From contig JAWQUS010000009.1 in the NCBI GenBank assembly GCA_036365455.1, positions 5,982,001-6,046,000 of the forward strand: a DNA stretch of 64,000 nucleotides, given 5' to 3'. The notes under the pieces were generated by a model. It saw only the letters and a program-made list of their open reading frames with translations. It was not told the origin of the DNA and made no database searches. The translations under genes were made by a program, and so were the position numbers. Below, one piece after another: positions 33,901 to 44,826 of this stretch (within the stretch, counting starts at the first letter, position 1; each line of letters begins with the position of its first letter). The DNA comes from Macrosoma leucophasiata. Lineage: Eukaryota > Arthropoda > Insecta > Lepidoptera > Hedylidae.

Positions 33901-35051
33901 GTTCCTATTTTCAAAGTCGTTAGAGATATTTGTATACGTATGAGTAAACTTTGGAATTGTGTTTTATTTTTACCGTAGATCTATGTTACGGAGAACAGAG
34001 TTTGTAAGTTATCACGTTGTTTTAAATGCCATATATTGTGTTTATAATGTTAGTGTGGTCTTTACAAATTACTACTCAAGTAGTTAGATAACTTGAAGCC
34101 GAAATTGGAAGCTTGCGTTTGAACATAATTTTTTTTGGGAGTCTCGTTGATGTCAATAGATAGTGTATCCGACAGCTTTATTGGTGTGATAATGAATCAG
34201 TCGGGAATGACACATGCACGGTGGGAAGGGTAACCAGGAATAAAGTTAAAGCACAAATCAAATGAGTAAGAGTCACCGAGAAATGTAGGTTTGTAAAAAG
34301 TATCGCGAATTAATTGTATGCTTGGGATCATTCGAAGAAATTCGAGCAAAGAAGTCCAAAGAAACATATAATATATTATGTTATAATGTGATTCATAATA
34401 TAGTTATCCTGTCAATCTAAAAATATCCATAAAGAAGAAGTCTTAGGAAAGATCAGGAAACCTAACATCAGCAACATCAGTCGGTAATTTATAAAAAGAT
34501 GCCACATTTTTGTTTACTTTATTTACCTAAGTACCAACTTCAGAAATATATATTTAACTCAAAAGAATATCTCCTTTTGAGTTAAAGGGGGGACTTTATA
34601 AGATAGTTAAGCTTATATATTTAGCAGGAATGAATCCTAGTTCTTTCCAAGCTACCTTATATTAAGCCAGGAAACGATTCCACAACAAAGGACAGGAACC
34701 CACTGACGTCGCCTGAGGTCGGCGCTCCATCAATCGATACCGTCTTGTCCTACGTCACTGATGTTTGTGAAGCGTCTCCAGGCGACCGGTTCGATTGGAT
34801 CGAGGGGGCCGCGGTGTGCAACGCGCTTTATTATATTATTACTATACCTACATGGTTGCTGAGGCATTCCCTGTTGTTTCAGTAATAAATTTGTTCTTTT
34901 GGTGTGAACTTTTTGTGTATGGTTTATTTGAAGATTATTATCGCGTTGATCTTAAAACAACTCAAATTTCTTTATTTTGACATAATAGTAAACTCGCGAA
35001 CACCTACAAAATCAGAACACAAACGTGCCTCCAATAGAATATATACTAATA
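30951..35051. other. About 4 kb without recognisable features
   Basis: Small items only: a 12-bp-stem hairpin at 34558-34590 (TTAACTCAAAAG and complement) and a CG-richer patch at 34690-34820 with two CRE-like sites. A 78-codon minus-strand frame at 32896-33132 reads protein-like (PSPIHMLNVAIMAYSTQND) but has no recognised family. No repeat in common with the rest of the window. Confidence 0.35.
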
Positions 35052-35223
35052 CTAGCTGTTGCCCGCGGCTTCGCCCGCGTTGAAATTTTTCTTGAATATT
35101 CTTTGCTATAAACCTCACGTAGCCCGAGACCTTTCCAACGAATGCAAAACCGTGGAAATCGGTCTGTGCGTTCTGGAGTTATTACGTCAGGAAGGAAAAC
35201 CCGACTTATTTTTATATTATAGA
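35052..35223 (-). mobile_element. Short Helitron-like element, tandem copy A (172 bp)
   Basis: On the minus strand it starts TCTATAATATAAAAATAAGT at 35223 and ends GGCGAAGCCGCGGGCAACAG plus CTAG at 35052, next to T (complement of 35051). The terminal hairpin GCGGGCGAAGCCGCG is just upstream of CTAG. Confidence 0.85.
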
Positions 35224-35402
35224 CTAGCTGTTGCCCGCGGCTTCGCCCGCGTGGATGACGTTTTATAATCCTGAATTTTCTTTGCTATAAACCTCACGGA
35301 GCCCGAGACCTTTCCAACGAATGCAAAACCGTGGAAATCGATTCGTGCGTTCTGGAGTTATAGCGTCAGGAAGGAAAACCCGACTTATTTTTATATTATA
35401 GA
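35224..35402 (-). mobile_element. Short Helitron-like element, tandem copy B (179 bp)
   Basis: Same ends as copy A. It starts with TC at 35402 (5' flank A, the complement of 35403) and its CTAG end at 35224 abuts the TC start of copy A with no base between. The bodies share AACCTCACGGAGCCCGAGAC, CGAATGCAAAACCGTGGAAA and the CGTCAGGAAGGAAAACCCGA stretch. Confidence 0.85.
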
Positions 35403-35593
35403 TTATAAAGCTGAAGAGTTTGTTTGTTTGTTTGCTTGAACGCGCTAATCTCAGGAACTACTGAAAAAAACAATATTTCAATGTTAGATAGCCCATTTAT
35501 CGAGGAAGGCTTTAGGCTATATAACATCACGCTAAGATGAATAGGAGAGGGTAGGTAACATTGCAACCGCGCGAAGCCGGGGCGGGCCGCTAG
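35403..35593 (+). mobile_element. Helitron-like element, opposite orientation
   Basis: Starts TTATAAAGCTGAAGAGTTTG, has a GTTTGTTTGTTT run, CGCGCTAATCTCAGGAACTA and TTAGATAGCCCATTTATCGA, and ends GGCGGGCCGCTAG before T (35594). The 5' TC is not clear because it meets copy B head to head. Confidence 0.7.
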
Positions 35594-36167
35594 TTTACGA
35601 ATAAAATTGAATTTCATGATATAAAATTGTAGTAATAGTAGGTAGGTACCTTACTGACAAAATTGTTCACGAAATTCAATTCCGGTAGTAATTATTAGTC
35701 TACGCACTAGAAAACTGTCTTCGTTAAAGATAATAACACCAAGTGAAGAAAGATTTTTGCTTTTATATTAATATGTTGTGAGTCGTCTCTAGCAGACTCT
35801 AGCTAGAGTTGCCAGGTAGGTGACCAGATCCCATCGGGTATTGTCTCGGAATGAAAGTTCGTGATGCGGGTCAGAGAATGGTCAAACATGTACCGGTTAT
35901 ATAAAATCCTTATTTTCTGGACTATTTGCTACAATTTAGAGGTTGTTGAAACATCTCCCTCTAGGCTTGAATCTGTCATCCAGAAAAGGTTCTGTATAAA
36001 ATGACGTCTTCATTTGGGCCTTGACGGTTATTATGTATTTTTTTTTAATTTAAATTAAAATATTTTTATTTCAGGTTTTTTTTCAAGTATATTAAGCTTC
36101 CGTATTCCCAGCTGTTTTTACTAATATGATATAACTAATATGTAGTAAACTGTTATATAATTGAACT
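35594..36167. other. No recognisable feature
   Basis: Nothing assignable. Confidence 0.35.
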
Positions 36168-36466
36168 TTACTGGTGGTAGAGCTCCAGTGACGGAGCTCG
36201 CGGGCGTAGGCACCACCGCATTACCTAATATACTTGCCGCTAAATGGTAGTGTTCAACACTATCGTGTTCCGGTCAGGTGGTAATGTACGGCCCTGTAAT
36301 TTCCGGCACAGAGGCATAAGACCTTAGGCCTCAGGAGTGGTAACGCATCTGCATTTTGACCTTGGTCTTTGTGTGGGTGTCTATTGGCTGCAGTCATCAC
36401 TTAACATCAATGTGAACTGCATGCTTGTTTACCACTTCCATTACATAAAAAAAAAAAAAAAAAAAA
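36168..36466 (+). repeat. Family A repeat (A1), the best full-length copy
   Basis: Head TTACTGGTGGTAGAGCTCCA, then GAGCTCGCGGGCGTAGGCAC, GTAGTGTTCAACACTATCGT, CCTGTAATTTCCGGCACAG, CATCTGCATTTTGACCTTGG and the tail AACTGCATGCTTGTTTACC, with ~19 A at the end. About 300 bp in total. No pol III box B is evident. The fixed head and A tail suggest mobilisation by an L1-like or similar LINE. Confidence 0.9.
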
Positions 36467-36723
36467 ACAATTATAATAGCAAAATAGTTTCAAACGCCTT
36501 CAAACTTTTATTGTATCGGACAAAGTTAAAAGGCGATGACCTTCCGAACGTATTTGTAAGCGGTTTTGATTTGGGTTACTGTACGCGTCATTTCGAATCC
36601 TCTTTACGTAATAATTATTAAAGGTAGGTATAAATAAACCTTAGCGTGTTTCCTGAGAGATATCTTGTGTAGAATTCGATATTTACGGTAAAATTTACAA
36701 CTTTAAATTCATTCTTAGCTTGC

Positions 36724-36923
36724 TTTTTTATGTTAAGAAAGTGGCCAACAAGCATGCAGTTCACATTGATGTTAAGTGATGATTGCAGCCTATAGACATC
36801 CACACGAAAACCAGGGGTCAAAATGCAGATGCGTTGCCACCCCTGAGACCTAAGTTGTTACGTCTCTGTGATAGTTATTACGGGGCCATACATTACCACC
36901 TAACCGGCACACGATAGTGCTGA
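36724..36923 (-). repeat. Family A repeat, subfamily A2, 5'-truncated
   Basis: CTGTGATAGTTATTACGGGG marks A2. The tail lies at the left (T run 36724). The right end continues into a short palindrome (AGTGCTGAACTAGTGTTCAG at about 36914). Confidence 0.8.
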
Positions 36924-36938
36924 ACTAGTGTTCAGCAC

Positions 36939-39900
36939 TTTGGTGTTTGTAACAACACTTCAAATACCTATTTGAAGACCGGTAAAATTGTACTTATTAC
37001 CCTCAATGTAGACCCACTTTCTCTTTCTAATGTATGGTAAAATAACAGATAACGATACAAGACACAGACTGAGAGATCCGATCACAGAGACAGATAGGCT
37101 AAATGCCTCAATCTGTTGTTTATAGTGTTCGCTTAATTTTTACCTTCAGTTTCATTCTTCTACCTGTAGTAGTATCCATTTCCTTTTAACGCGAACTACA
37201 TTTCATGAAGAACATTTTATAACATAAAACCGTGGCATGAAACAAACAAAAATACCCTTGGATACAAATATTTTTCTTCCACAGTTTTATTTACAATACA
37301 TTTTCCATATTTTAAATGCAGCCGTAAAAACATATCTCTTGGAAAATAACTTAGTGATTCATTCTATAATATAATGTATACCAGCAACGTGCAGTTAAAA
37401 CAGTCGCGTAAAGCTTTGCATAATGCATTTTTTAAATCTACTTTCACACTAAATGGTAGCGAATCCAACTTCACAAAATTATTTTCACCTTATAGTAAAT
37501 TAATGTTTGTTTCTAACGGTAATGGATTTATTTATATTACTTATTATACCATGGTTTTAATAGGTCTAGCTAATACTAGACTTTCCCAAACAGCTTTTTA
37601 CCTTAGCTCAGTTATTTTTGGTCTACTTACACCCACCGACTATGTTCAAAACTTTCCCGTCCCGATGTTACACAAAATAAGTCATTTAAAAATGGAAGTT
37701 AATGGTATGTTTTAAATTTTGATACTATTATTGTAAGGACGTAGAATCGAAGATATTAATATAAGTCTAGTAGTAATAGCGTTATACCCAGCGTGAACTT
37801 TATTTCAAATATTTTTTTCCATTACTATCTTAAGCAAATTTTGTATGTTATTATTTTACTGCTTTGTATGGTATGGTATTAATGAAAATAAAGTATTTCA
37901 TCTTTAGTCTTCAAATAAAGGAAGCCCCTCCAGTTACATCGTCCTGCCTTGAATTGAGTTATCTTGCCCTTGCATTCAATTCTGAGTTCCTTCGGCGGAT
38001 CACACACACTCTCACATTATGGTTTTGTTTTGTATCGCCTTATTTCTTTCCCCTGCCTGTGTACTGAATAATAATACCATGGTATTCAGGAAATGACGTC
38101 ATATTTTTCATTAGACCACTGGGAAACGGATAGGTCGACGATCTGCGATGAATTTATACTCGTTGAGGATATGACTCAGTTGTTTGTGGTATAAAGCTTC
38201 CTTTGATATCTGTTGTAGGAACTTTCATTTGATTCGTTTAGGAAAAAGCAAGATGTGATAGTTATCTGGACTTTTGCAGTCAGGGTTTGAATACGTCACA
38301 ATATTTAATTTTGTAGTTGGAAGCTAAAATTAATATCCTACACATGCGAAATAAATGGTTTGTTCAAATTTCTTTTTAAGATTATAAGCTGTCTGAATAT
38401 TGCTAAATATAATATAAAATACATAAACAACTATAAGTATTGTATTATGACTACCTATGACGTAGGATTATCTGTATTGTGAATGACCCCGTTCTTATCG
38501 ATACTTGATATTGATCTTCAATCTCGTTTGGATATGAAATTGAATAGAAAATATAGACATTTGTAAGATCTTTTTTGTCCGGAGTTTGCTTGAACTCGTA
38601 AATTTACGTACCTAAATGTTATAAATGTAATTTTCTACTTACGTAATATTGCATTATATGGAGTGGTTGGCAAGTCGAAAATTGTGTATCAATAATATAT
38701 ACCTAAGTATTCACCGTTTTTATAGCTGAATAAGCTTGTGAATTCACTGGAATTGTGTTGTCACGCGAAAATTATTTAATTAATGTATTGAAAATACAGT
38801 ATGATTTCGCTGAACATTCATCGGGCAAAAATGGTTGGCGACTACAAAATAATATTTATTTTTGGTTTTGTTTCACGTCGAGCAATTGTTTCAATTCGAT
38901 ATCTACTAGTGATATTATTATAGGTAATCATTGCTTTTAAACAATGTTTAACTATAATAATGTGGCCACAACGTTAATATTTTTCAAGCACACTACATAA
39001 ATAGTAACATAGCCGTAACGGAATTAAATGTCGCAGCTCATTAGTTAGCATTCTTTTATGGAGTAATATGAGCTTACGCAAAGCTGAGTACACCTAGTCT
39101 GGAACGAGTGGACCACTTGGTGACTATACTAGCTCGCACGCTTGCCTTGCGTTGTCATCGCGCAGGTTCCCAATACATCGCGCGCTGTCCGCCGGTGGTT
39201 CACGGGCAAGGAGACAGAGAAAATAGACCTGGTTACGATCCTTGGCAAACTACTGACCTATTACCGGATAACGCAATGTCCACTCATATCACCTGACGTT
39301 CACTAGTTGATACGCGGCGTCCAAAAGGGAGGATCCTCCGACCAGGCGAGGTCGGTAGCGCCTGGCGGGCCGCGGCCCAATGAGTGAAGTTGGGAAGTTG
39401 TGTATATGCCAACTCTTCAGAAATCTTCGTATGTGCGATGTAATTCGATTGCACGCCATCTACCGTACTAGACGAGTACTGTAAGGTTTTCATTGTATTC
39501 CACTAGTTGGCGCCTTAATGTAGTGGACGCTACATATTCAACACAATCGGAAGTAAGGTATACCTAGGTATGTAAGTGCTATACAGTAAAATTTAGGGGA
39601 GTTCTAGTTTGTTCCCATACTTATACCTAATTGGTAATAATAATGCATAAGCGCGGAAACAATGACGTGTCGTTCGTTGTTGATATTATGATCGAAGAAC
39701 TATCTCAATATTATATTATTCTGAGCCTTCCAACGCTTCATGCAAATAGACCTCGTAAGCGTTTTATTTACTTGTTGTTCAGTTTACGATGTTTGTTACG
39801 AAATACGTACCTACTTTCACTGGCAATATCCGAATGATAGCGAAAAATTAAGGTTCCGGCAAAAATAGATGATAGTAGGTACGCCGAACCAAATATTTTA

Positions 39901-40143
39901 AAGAGACAACATTTTTACCTTAGATATTATGTTTGTAACGACTCATAAACTACTGTGTTGATAATAAAAAATCATTTCATCAATTAAATGGTAATCAATC
40001 ACTGAGTAAAATAGACAAACTACTTTATACTTAATTTATTTTCGGATATCTTATAATGTCCGGAGTCGGGATCAACGCCAGTGAAATCGCTGTAAAATTC
40101 TAGTCAGCTAAATAGTAATCCAGCTAGTCATTAAATAAAAGCA
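36939..40143. other. About 3.2 kb without recognisable features
   Basis: Includes a 113-codon frame at 37374-37715 with no motif or family. No repeat shared with other parts of the window. Confidence 0.35.
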
Positions 40144-40472
40144 TAGGTACTGGTAGCAGGCTACTACTACTACGCTGAGGTTCTGGGTTCGATTCCCGGG
40201 TTATAAGAGATAATGGAGGAATGGATAAAGGGGGCTATAAGAGATAATGGTGTAAAGTCCTTTATCTCTGGTTCTATTGAGATTTTTCCATTTTCTGGAA
40301 ATTTCCCAGTACCTCGAAGTTTGGTAATGTGCCCGGAAATGTCAACAGGCTCGCGACCTGCGCTTACATGGGCCAAAACGTAACCGACGAATCGTGGGTG
40401 TTTGCATGTATGCTATGCATGCATTTACCTCTGCCTACCCCTTCGGAGATTACAGGCGTGAAGTTACCTATG
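40144..40472 (+). repeat. tRNA-derived SINE (family B), nearly complete
   Basis: The box A region is partly lost. Box B GGTTCGATTCC is perfect at 40186-40196. The body (CCTTTATCTCTGGTTCTATT, GGTAATGTGCCCGGAAATG, CATGGGCCAAAACGTAACCG) and tail CTCTGCCTACCCCTTCGGAG...GGCGTGA follow. A short internal duplication of the GGGCTATAAGAGATAATGG type occurs at 40196-40252. Confidence 0.88.
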
Positions 40473-41069
40473 ATTGGATTCCGGCCTTTTTTAATAATAA
40501 CAATTTCTTTGTTATAGGTAAACACAATTGGATCACAAGGGGCACCCGGGCCCGCGGTGCAATAAAGTAAAACTGAATTAATATTTAGCGTACCAACGCA
40601 ATACCGGCGCGGCAAGCGAGGGATTAAACAAAATTTATTTATCACTTATTCGTACTAAACCGCAAATTGGAACGTTTTCTGTTTGTATAAGGAATAAGCA
40701 AACGAAATAGGGCGAGACACGGTTTACCAAGTCAACGGTTGAGGAGATTTTGTGCGGTATTCACTTAGTTACTGAAGTTAAAGAGAGCTTTGAATATTGT
40801 GTTTGCGGGGACATTTCAACACCATTTTTTTCCTAGCACTACTGTGAGATATGGTAGGTACAGTCCCCGGTTGACCGGTCCAACTGGTTGTATAGTTCCA
40901 CCAAAACATGGATGTAAAATGGGTGTACGCACTTGCAACCTAAAATGCAAACTCCCCAGCTTAGCAGTTTTTCATTTTAATATTATATAATACGAGTAGG
41001 TATATTTCAATATTGAATCATCTTCTGGGCCGCCCTCATTAAGCGATTGATACACGATTTAAATTGAGG
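40473..41069. other. No recognisable feature
   Basis: Nothing assignable. Confidence 0.35.
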
Positions 41070-41311
41070 TATAGGTCGCGCCACGTAAAAAGAACGCTGG
41101 CGGTCAAGCTGCGCGTCATGTGTTTTTATTTCATTTTATGTTATTCTATGTAATATAGTTTTCAATCTGCCTACCAATACACGAAACCGCAAGCGAAAGC
41201 TAGATCAAAAATAAACCAATAGGGCTAGTAATTTCGTGCGCGAGTGTACCGATGCGCGAACACATCCCTTCTACTTTCTTCCAGCGTTCTTTTTACGTGG
41301 CGCGACCTATA
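41070..41311. mobile_element. MITE with 31-bp perfect TIR, TA target
   Basis: 41070-41100 (begins TATAGGTCGCGCCACGTAAA) is the exact complement of 41281-41311. If TA at both edges is the target duplication, the element is 41072-41309. The interior is AT-rich and non-coding. TA duplication suits a Tc1/mariner-type parent. Confidence 0.9.
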
Positions 41312-41429
41312 TAACGTTTGGCGTAACAGTCTTAACAACTCAATCGTTAGTACAATTTCACACAGAATAAGTGTCCAAACTAAAGCTGTCGGCCTCCTTA
41401 AAGCACCGGCCTTAGCTCAAGTCGAGTTC

Positions 41430-41580
41430 AGCTTAATTACGGTGCTATTTGTACCCTCCATTACTTGCTACATCCGTGTTAGGAAGTTTACCTTTCAGAA
41501 ATTGGGGCGCAAATATTTATCGCCCCATTTAAAATTCAATCTGCAGTTCATAAGTCGGGACTGACGTTTTATAATGTTAT
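41430..41580 (+). repeat. Unidentified repeat G, copy 1
   Basis: Shares CAGCTTAATTACGGTGCT, GAAATTGGGGCGCAAATATT, TATCG, AAATTCAATCTG and GTCGGGA with 41988-42150, same strand and order. Confidence 0.75.
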
Positions 41581-41987
41581 GTGAGGGGGGATTATGGCTT
41601 TCCTTACATTTTTGGTGTTTGTTATTTCCATTTTAATACATAGGCTTTTGTATGGAAGAAATGTTTTAGAAAAATCACTAGAAAGTGGGGAAAATTTTGT
41701 GGTATTTTTGTAGCGAAAGGACACACAGGCGAGCCTGTGTGTCTGAGACGTCAAGGCTGACTTTATCTGGGCATATTTTTTATCAAGTAACACTGTGCAC
41801 CTGTGCGATGACGGAGTACCTACATCGGTGTACATACTTTGGAATCATTTACTTAGACTTTTGGGTACCTACTCGACTAGAATCGCCTTCATGTCAACAC
41901 TCAACACCTTCGAAGTTATATCATGAACAACTCTACCATTAATCGTACCTAACAGTAAACAAATTTCCCATTTAAATTTGGCACCTT

Positions 41988-42150
41988 AATTAGGCTGCTG
42001 TTTACTCCCACCATTGCTCCATCCTTGCTTAATACATCAATGTTAGGCAGTTTACGCCCACCTTTTAGAAATTGGGGCGCAAATATTTATCGTACCGTTC
42101 TAAATTCAATCTGAAGTTTGTTAGTCGGGAGTGATGTTTTATAGTGACGT
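41988..42150 (+). repeat. Unidentified repeat G, copy 2
   Basis: Second copy about 560 bp from the first, diverged but collinear: CACCTTAATTAGGCTGCT, TTAGAAATTGGGGCGCAAAT, AAATTCAATCTGAAG, TTAGTCGGGAGTGATG. Confidence 0.75.
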
Positions 42151-43241
42151 ATTTATAACTTGTATTTGAATAAACCCCTTTATATAGATCAGCAAAATGT
42201 AGGTATATTTGATAACCTTTACCATAAGTCTTAAAATTTAAGTATAAGGAGGTCACCTGTCGCCATTTTTTATTACAACTATAAAAAGGCACATTTATAT
42301 TTTGACTCTCCTAAGTAATACGACCTATCCTTTCCCAGACTCCCGAACATCACCATGATACCATGAGCAGACTGCTCTATTAGTTGTTATTATTTATTTA
42401 TAACATTAAAACATCTGTGACTTTTATTACATTAATTTACTCCTTAATTTACGATGAACCTGTTTTTCTAGTCACAGTGTGATCATGTGACCTTACAATA
42501 TTTTAAAGCTATTTTCGTACATTTATCTTAACACTTCGCGTATCATACATTTTACCTATACAGGTACTTTTCATATTTTACCTATTTTACCATTTTACCT
42601 ATACAGGTTTTTTCCTATACAGGTACTAATTTTCTGTCATGCCATGTATTCTGTGAATTTACGCTGAGCCGTAATTAAATTCTAGAGCAAACTTAGGGCG
42701 ACGCGTTGTCTCGGAAAATTAATATAAATTTCCCATCTTGCTCTATTTTGTCGGCAATTGTGCATAACGCATTTGCTGGCATTTAGCTCCGGTTCCACAC
42801 ATACACGCGTTTTTATAAAATGGCTAACGAGTATATTTGGTGTTTCTAAAAGAGCCCTACGATTCATGACTATCCTCCTCACTCCAACATCAGACACGAT
42901 ATACTCGTAGGTACCGTATATGGTTGGATTTTGATAAATAATTGTTTTGATTGTTAATTGATTTATTTAACACACTGATATATACTTTACTAAAAATTAT
43001 CTGATAAGAATAATAATGAGTAAGTAGGTACCTAGTGGGGTCTGAATTTCAAGTTACAAAGTCGAACACAAGATAACTTGAAATTCATTAGAAAAAATAT
43101 CACAACCACACTTATCCAAGTTATGACTCTCCAAATCATTATTTGAAACTGTGCCTAAATTGATTTCTGCAAAGTAAAAAAAAAATAGTTTATTGACACA
43201 AGAATGAATATACACACATTTTATCACAAACTGGTATTAAC
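42151..43241. other. No recognisable feature; short CTATACAGGT direct repeats
   Basis: CTATACAGGT occurs three times between 42556 and 42625. Otherwise nothing assignable up to the target site of the I-like LINE. Confidence 0.4.
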
Positions 43242-43254
43242 AAATATTGTTTGC
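43242..43254 (+). repeat. 5' target-site duplication of the I-like LINE
   Basis: AAATATTGTTTGC, identical to 48635-48647. Confidence 0.9.
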
Positions 43255-43412
43255 CACAGTCGTACGCGGGTAGTCACAGCGGACGCGCGAATCTCACTCC
43301 GCTTGACGTATTATTGCGTGTTTATTAACGAGTTGAATCATAACTTGTTATTAAATAGTTAATATAACGTGAACAGGGCAACTCCTGGTAACAGGAGACC
43401 CTGAAAATCAAA

Positions 43413-44603
43413 ATGTATTCTACCCCAAAGTCTCAAAATCACCCAACGTCCCAAATACCTACACCAATGCAACCTACACCTAACGTTTCTAGTTATGCAA
43501 ATGTGACATCATCGATGTGTTTTCCCAAGAAAGATCAAGCTATCATACTGGATTCAATAGACGGTATAACACTTCGGGAGTACCTACTGGCGTTATCAGC
43601 TGTTATACCGGCGGCTTCTATTCGGTTTATATCTCGGATATCTAATGCCCGTATATGTATATATTTGGACTCAAAAAAAACAGCAGACACTCTCATTGAA
43701 GAAAAAAAAAGGATCCATATAAACAAAAATGTGCTTGAAATAAAGTCATTGATAACGAGAAACAAAAGAATTGTTTTATCCAATGTTTGCCCAGTGGTAC
43801 CAAATTACGTCATTGAACAAAAGTTTGAAGAACTGAACATACAAATTATATCTCCTATAACGTTTATGAAAATAGGTGGTGTGACTGAGCCAGGTTTTTC
43901 TCATGTGCTTAGTTTTAGAAGACAGTTATACATAAGTCCTGATGATGAATTACGTCTACCGGAATCATTCCAAATAACTTTTGAAGGAACCAATTACTGG
44001 ATTTACCTATCGAATGATGCTTTGAAATGTTTTGCGTGCAACTCAATGGGCCATTTAGCCAAAAATTGCCCACAGAATAAATCGAACTCCAAAGAAATCG
44101 AAGATCACGACCTGGGAGACATACATGAAATATTTAATAAAGATTTTAGACCAGAGCCTATAGTTAATACACAAATAAGTCAGGACAAATCTCAGTCTAC
44201 ACAACCATCCCAAATACAATCTAAGGGAAAGAAACGAATTCATTCGCCAACCGTCAGTGAAGCATCAAAAAATGATTTCATCAAGCCATACTCGAAAGAA
44301 GATGATTCTGATATTATGCAACTTGAGACAGATGAGACGAGCAGCAATATTTCAGTGGAAGAATTAGAAACTAAAACGAAGACTAAAAAGAAACTTAAGA
44401 AAAGTGACCCTAGAAATGAAGAAGAAGTTTGGAAAGATATAGAAGATTGTATGGTGGACCTAAACAGTGAAACAGCATTCCCAATTAAATTAGACCAATT
44501 CATTAGTTTATTGGATAGTTCCCGAGGGAAACAGAATATAAAAGAATTAGTTTACTCATATACAGACAATATAAATGATCTAATAATAATGTGTAATAAA
44601 TAA
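43413..44603 (+). CDS. I-like LINE ORF1, gag-like RNA-binding protein, 396 aa
   Basis: Intact frame. The N-terminus is Pro/Gln/Thr-rich. Residues ~45-205 form a mixed alpha/beta region (SIDGITLREYLLALS, NARICIYLDSKKTADTLIEE) typical of LINE gag proteins with RRM-like folds. One zinc knuckle, CFACNSMGHLAKNC (C-x2-C-x4-H-x4-C), lies at about residues 209-222. After it comes a long Lys/Ser/Glu-rich tail (KTKTKKKLKKSD). The expected role is binding the element's RNA in a ribonucleoprotein. The start is the first ATG after the 5' UTR. ORF2 follows after a 223-bp spacer. Confidence 0.88.
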   Translation: MYSTPKSQNHPTSQIPTPMQPTPNVSSYANVTSSMCFPKKDQAIILDSIDGITLREYLLALSAVIPAASIRFISRISNARICIYLDSKKTADTLIEEKKRIHINKNVLEIKSLITRNKRIVLSNVCPVVPNYVIEQKFEELNIQIISPITFMKIGGVTEPGFSHVLSFRRQLYISPDDELRLPESFQITFEGTNYWIYLSNDALKCFACNSMGHLAKNCPQNKSNSKEIEDHDLGDIHEIFNKDFRPEPIVNTQISQDKSQSTQPSQIQSKGKKRIHSPTVSEASKNDFIKPYSKEDDSDIMQLETDETSSNISVEELETKTKTKKKLKKSDPRNEEEVWKDIEDCMVDLNSETAFPIKLDQFISLLDSSRGKQNIKELVYSYTDNINDLIIMCNK

Positions 44604-44708
44604 CATGGTAAAATGAATAAGAGCTTAAAAAATAGATGTTCTCGTTTATCGAGAAAACTGCAGGATTTAGTGAGTACTACTACTAGTACTCTCAACACAA
44701 GTGAATAA

Positions 44709-44714
<6 letters not shown>

Positions 44715-44739
<25 letters not shown>

Positions 44740-44781
44740 TCTCCCTCTTTTACGTAGGTACAACTACCTACCTACGTAAAT
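44715..44781 (+). other. Inter-ORF poly(A) run and 12-bp hairpin
   Basis: 26 A residues (44715-44740) lie between ORF1 and ORF2. They are followed by TTTACGTAGGTA (44750-44761) and its exact complement (44770-44781) across an 8-nt loop. ORF2 starts 45 bp later. It could be an internal-initiation element or the scar of a separate insertion. Confidence 0.85.
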
Positions 44782-44826
44782 TATAACATACAATATACAT
44801 ATTACATTTAATAGTTAACAATATAT

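Noticed and set aside
37374..37715. 113-codon plus-strand frame
   Set aside because: No recognisable motif or family; composition follows the AT-rich background.
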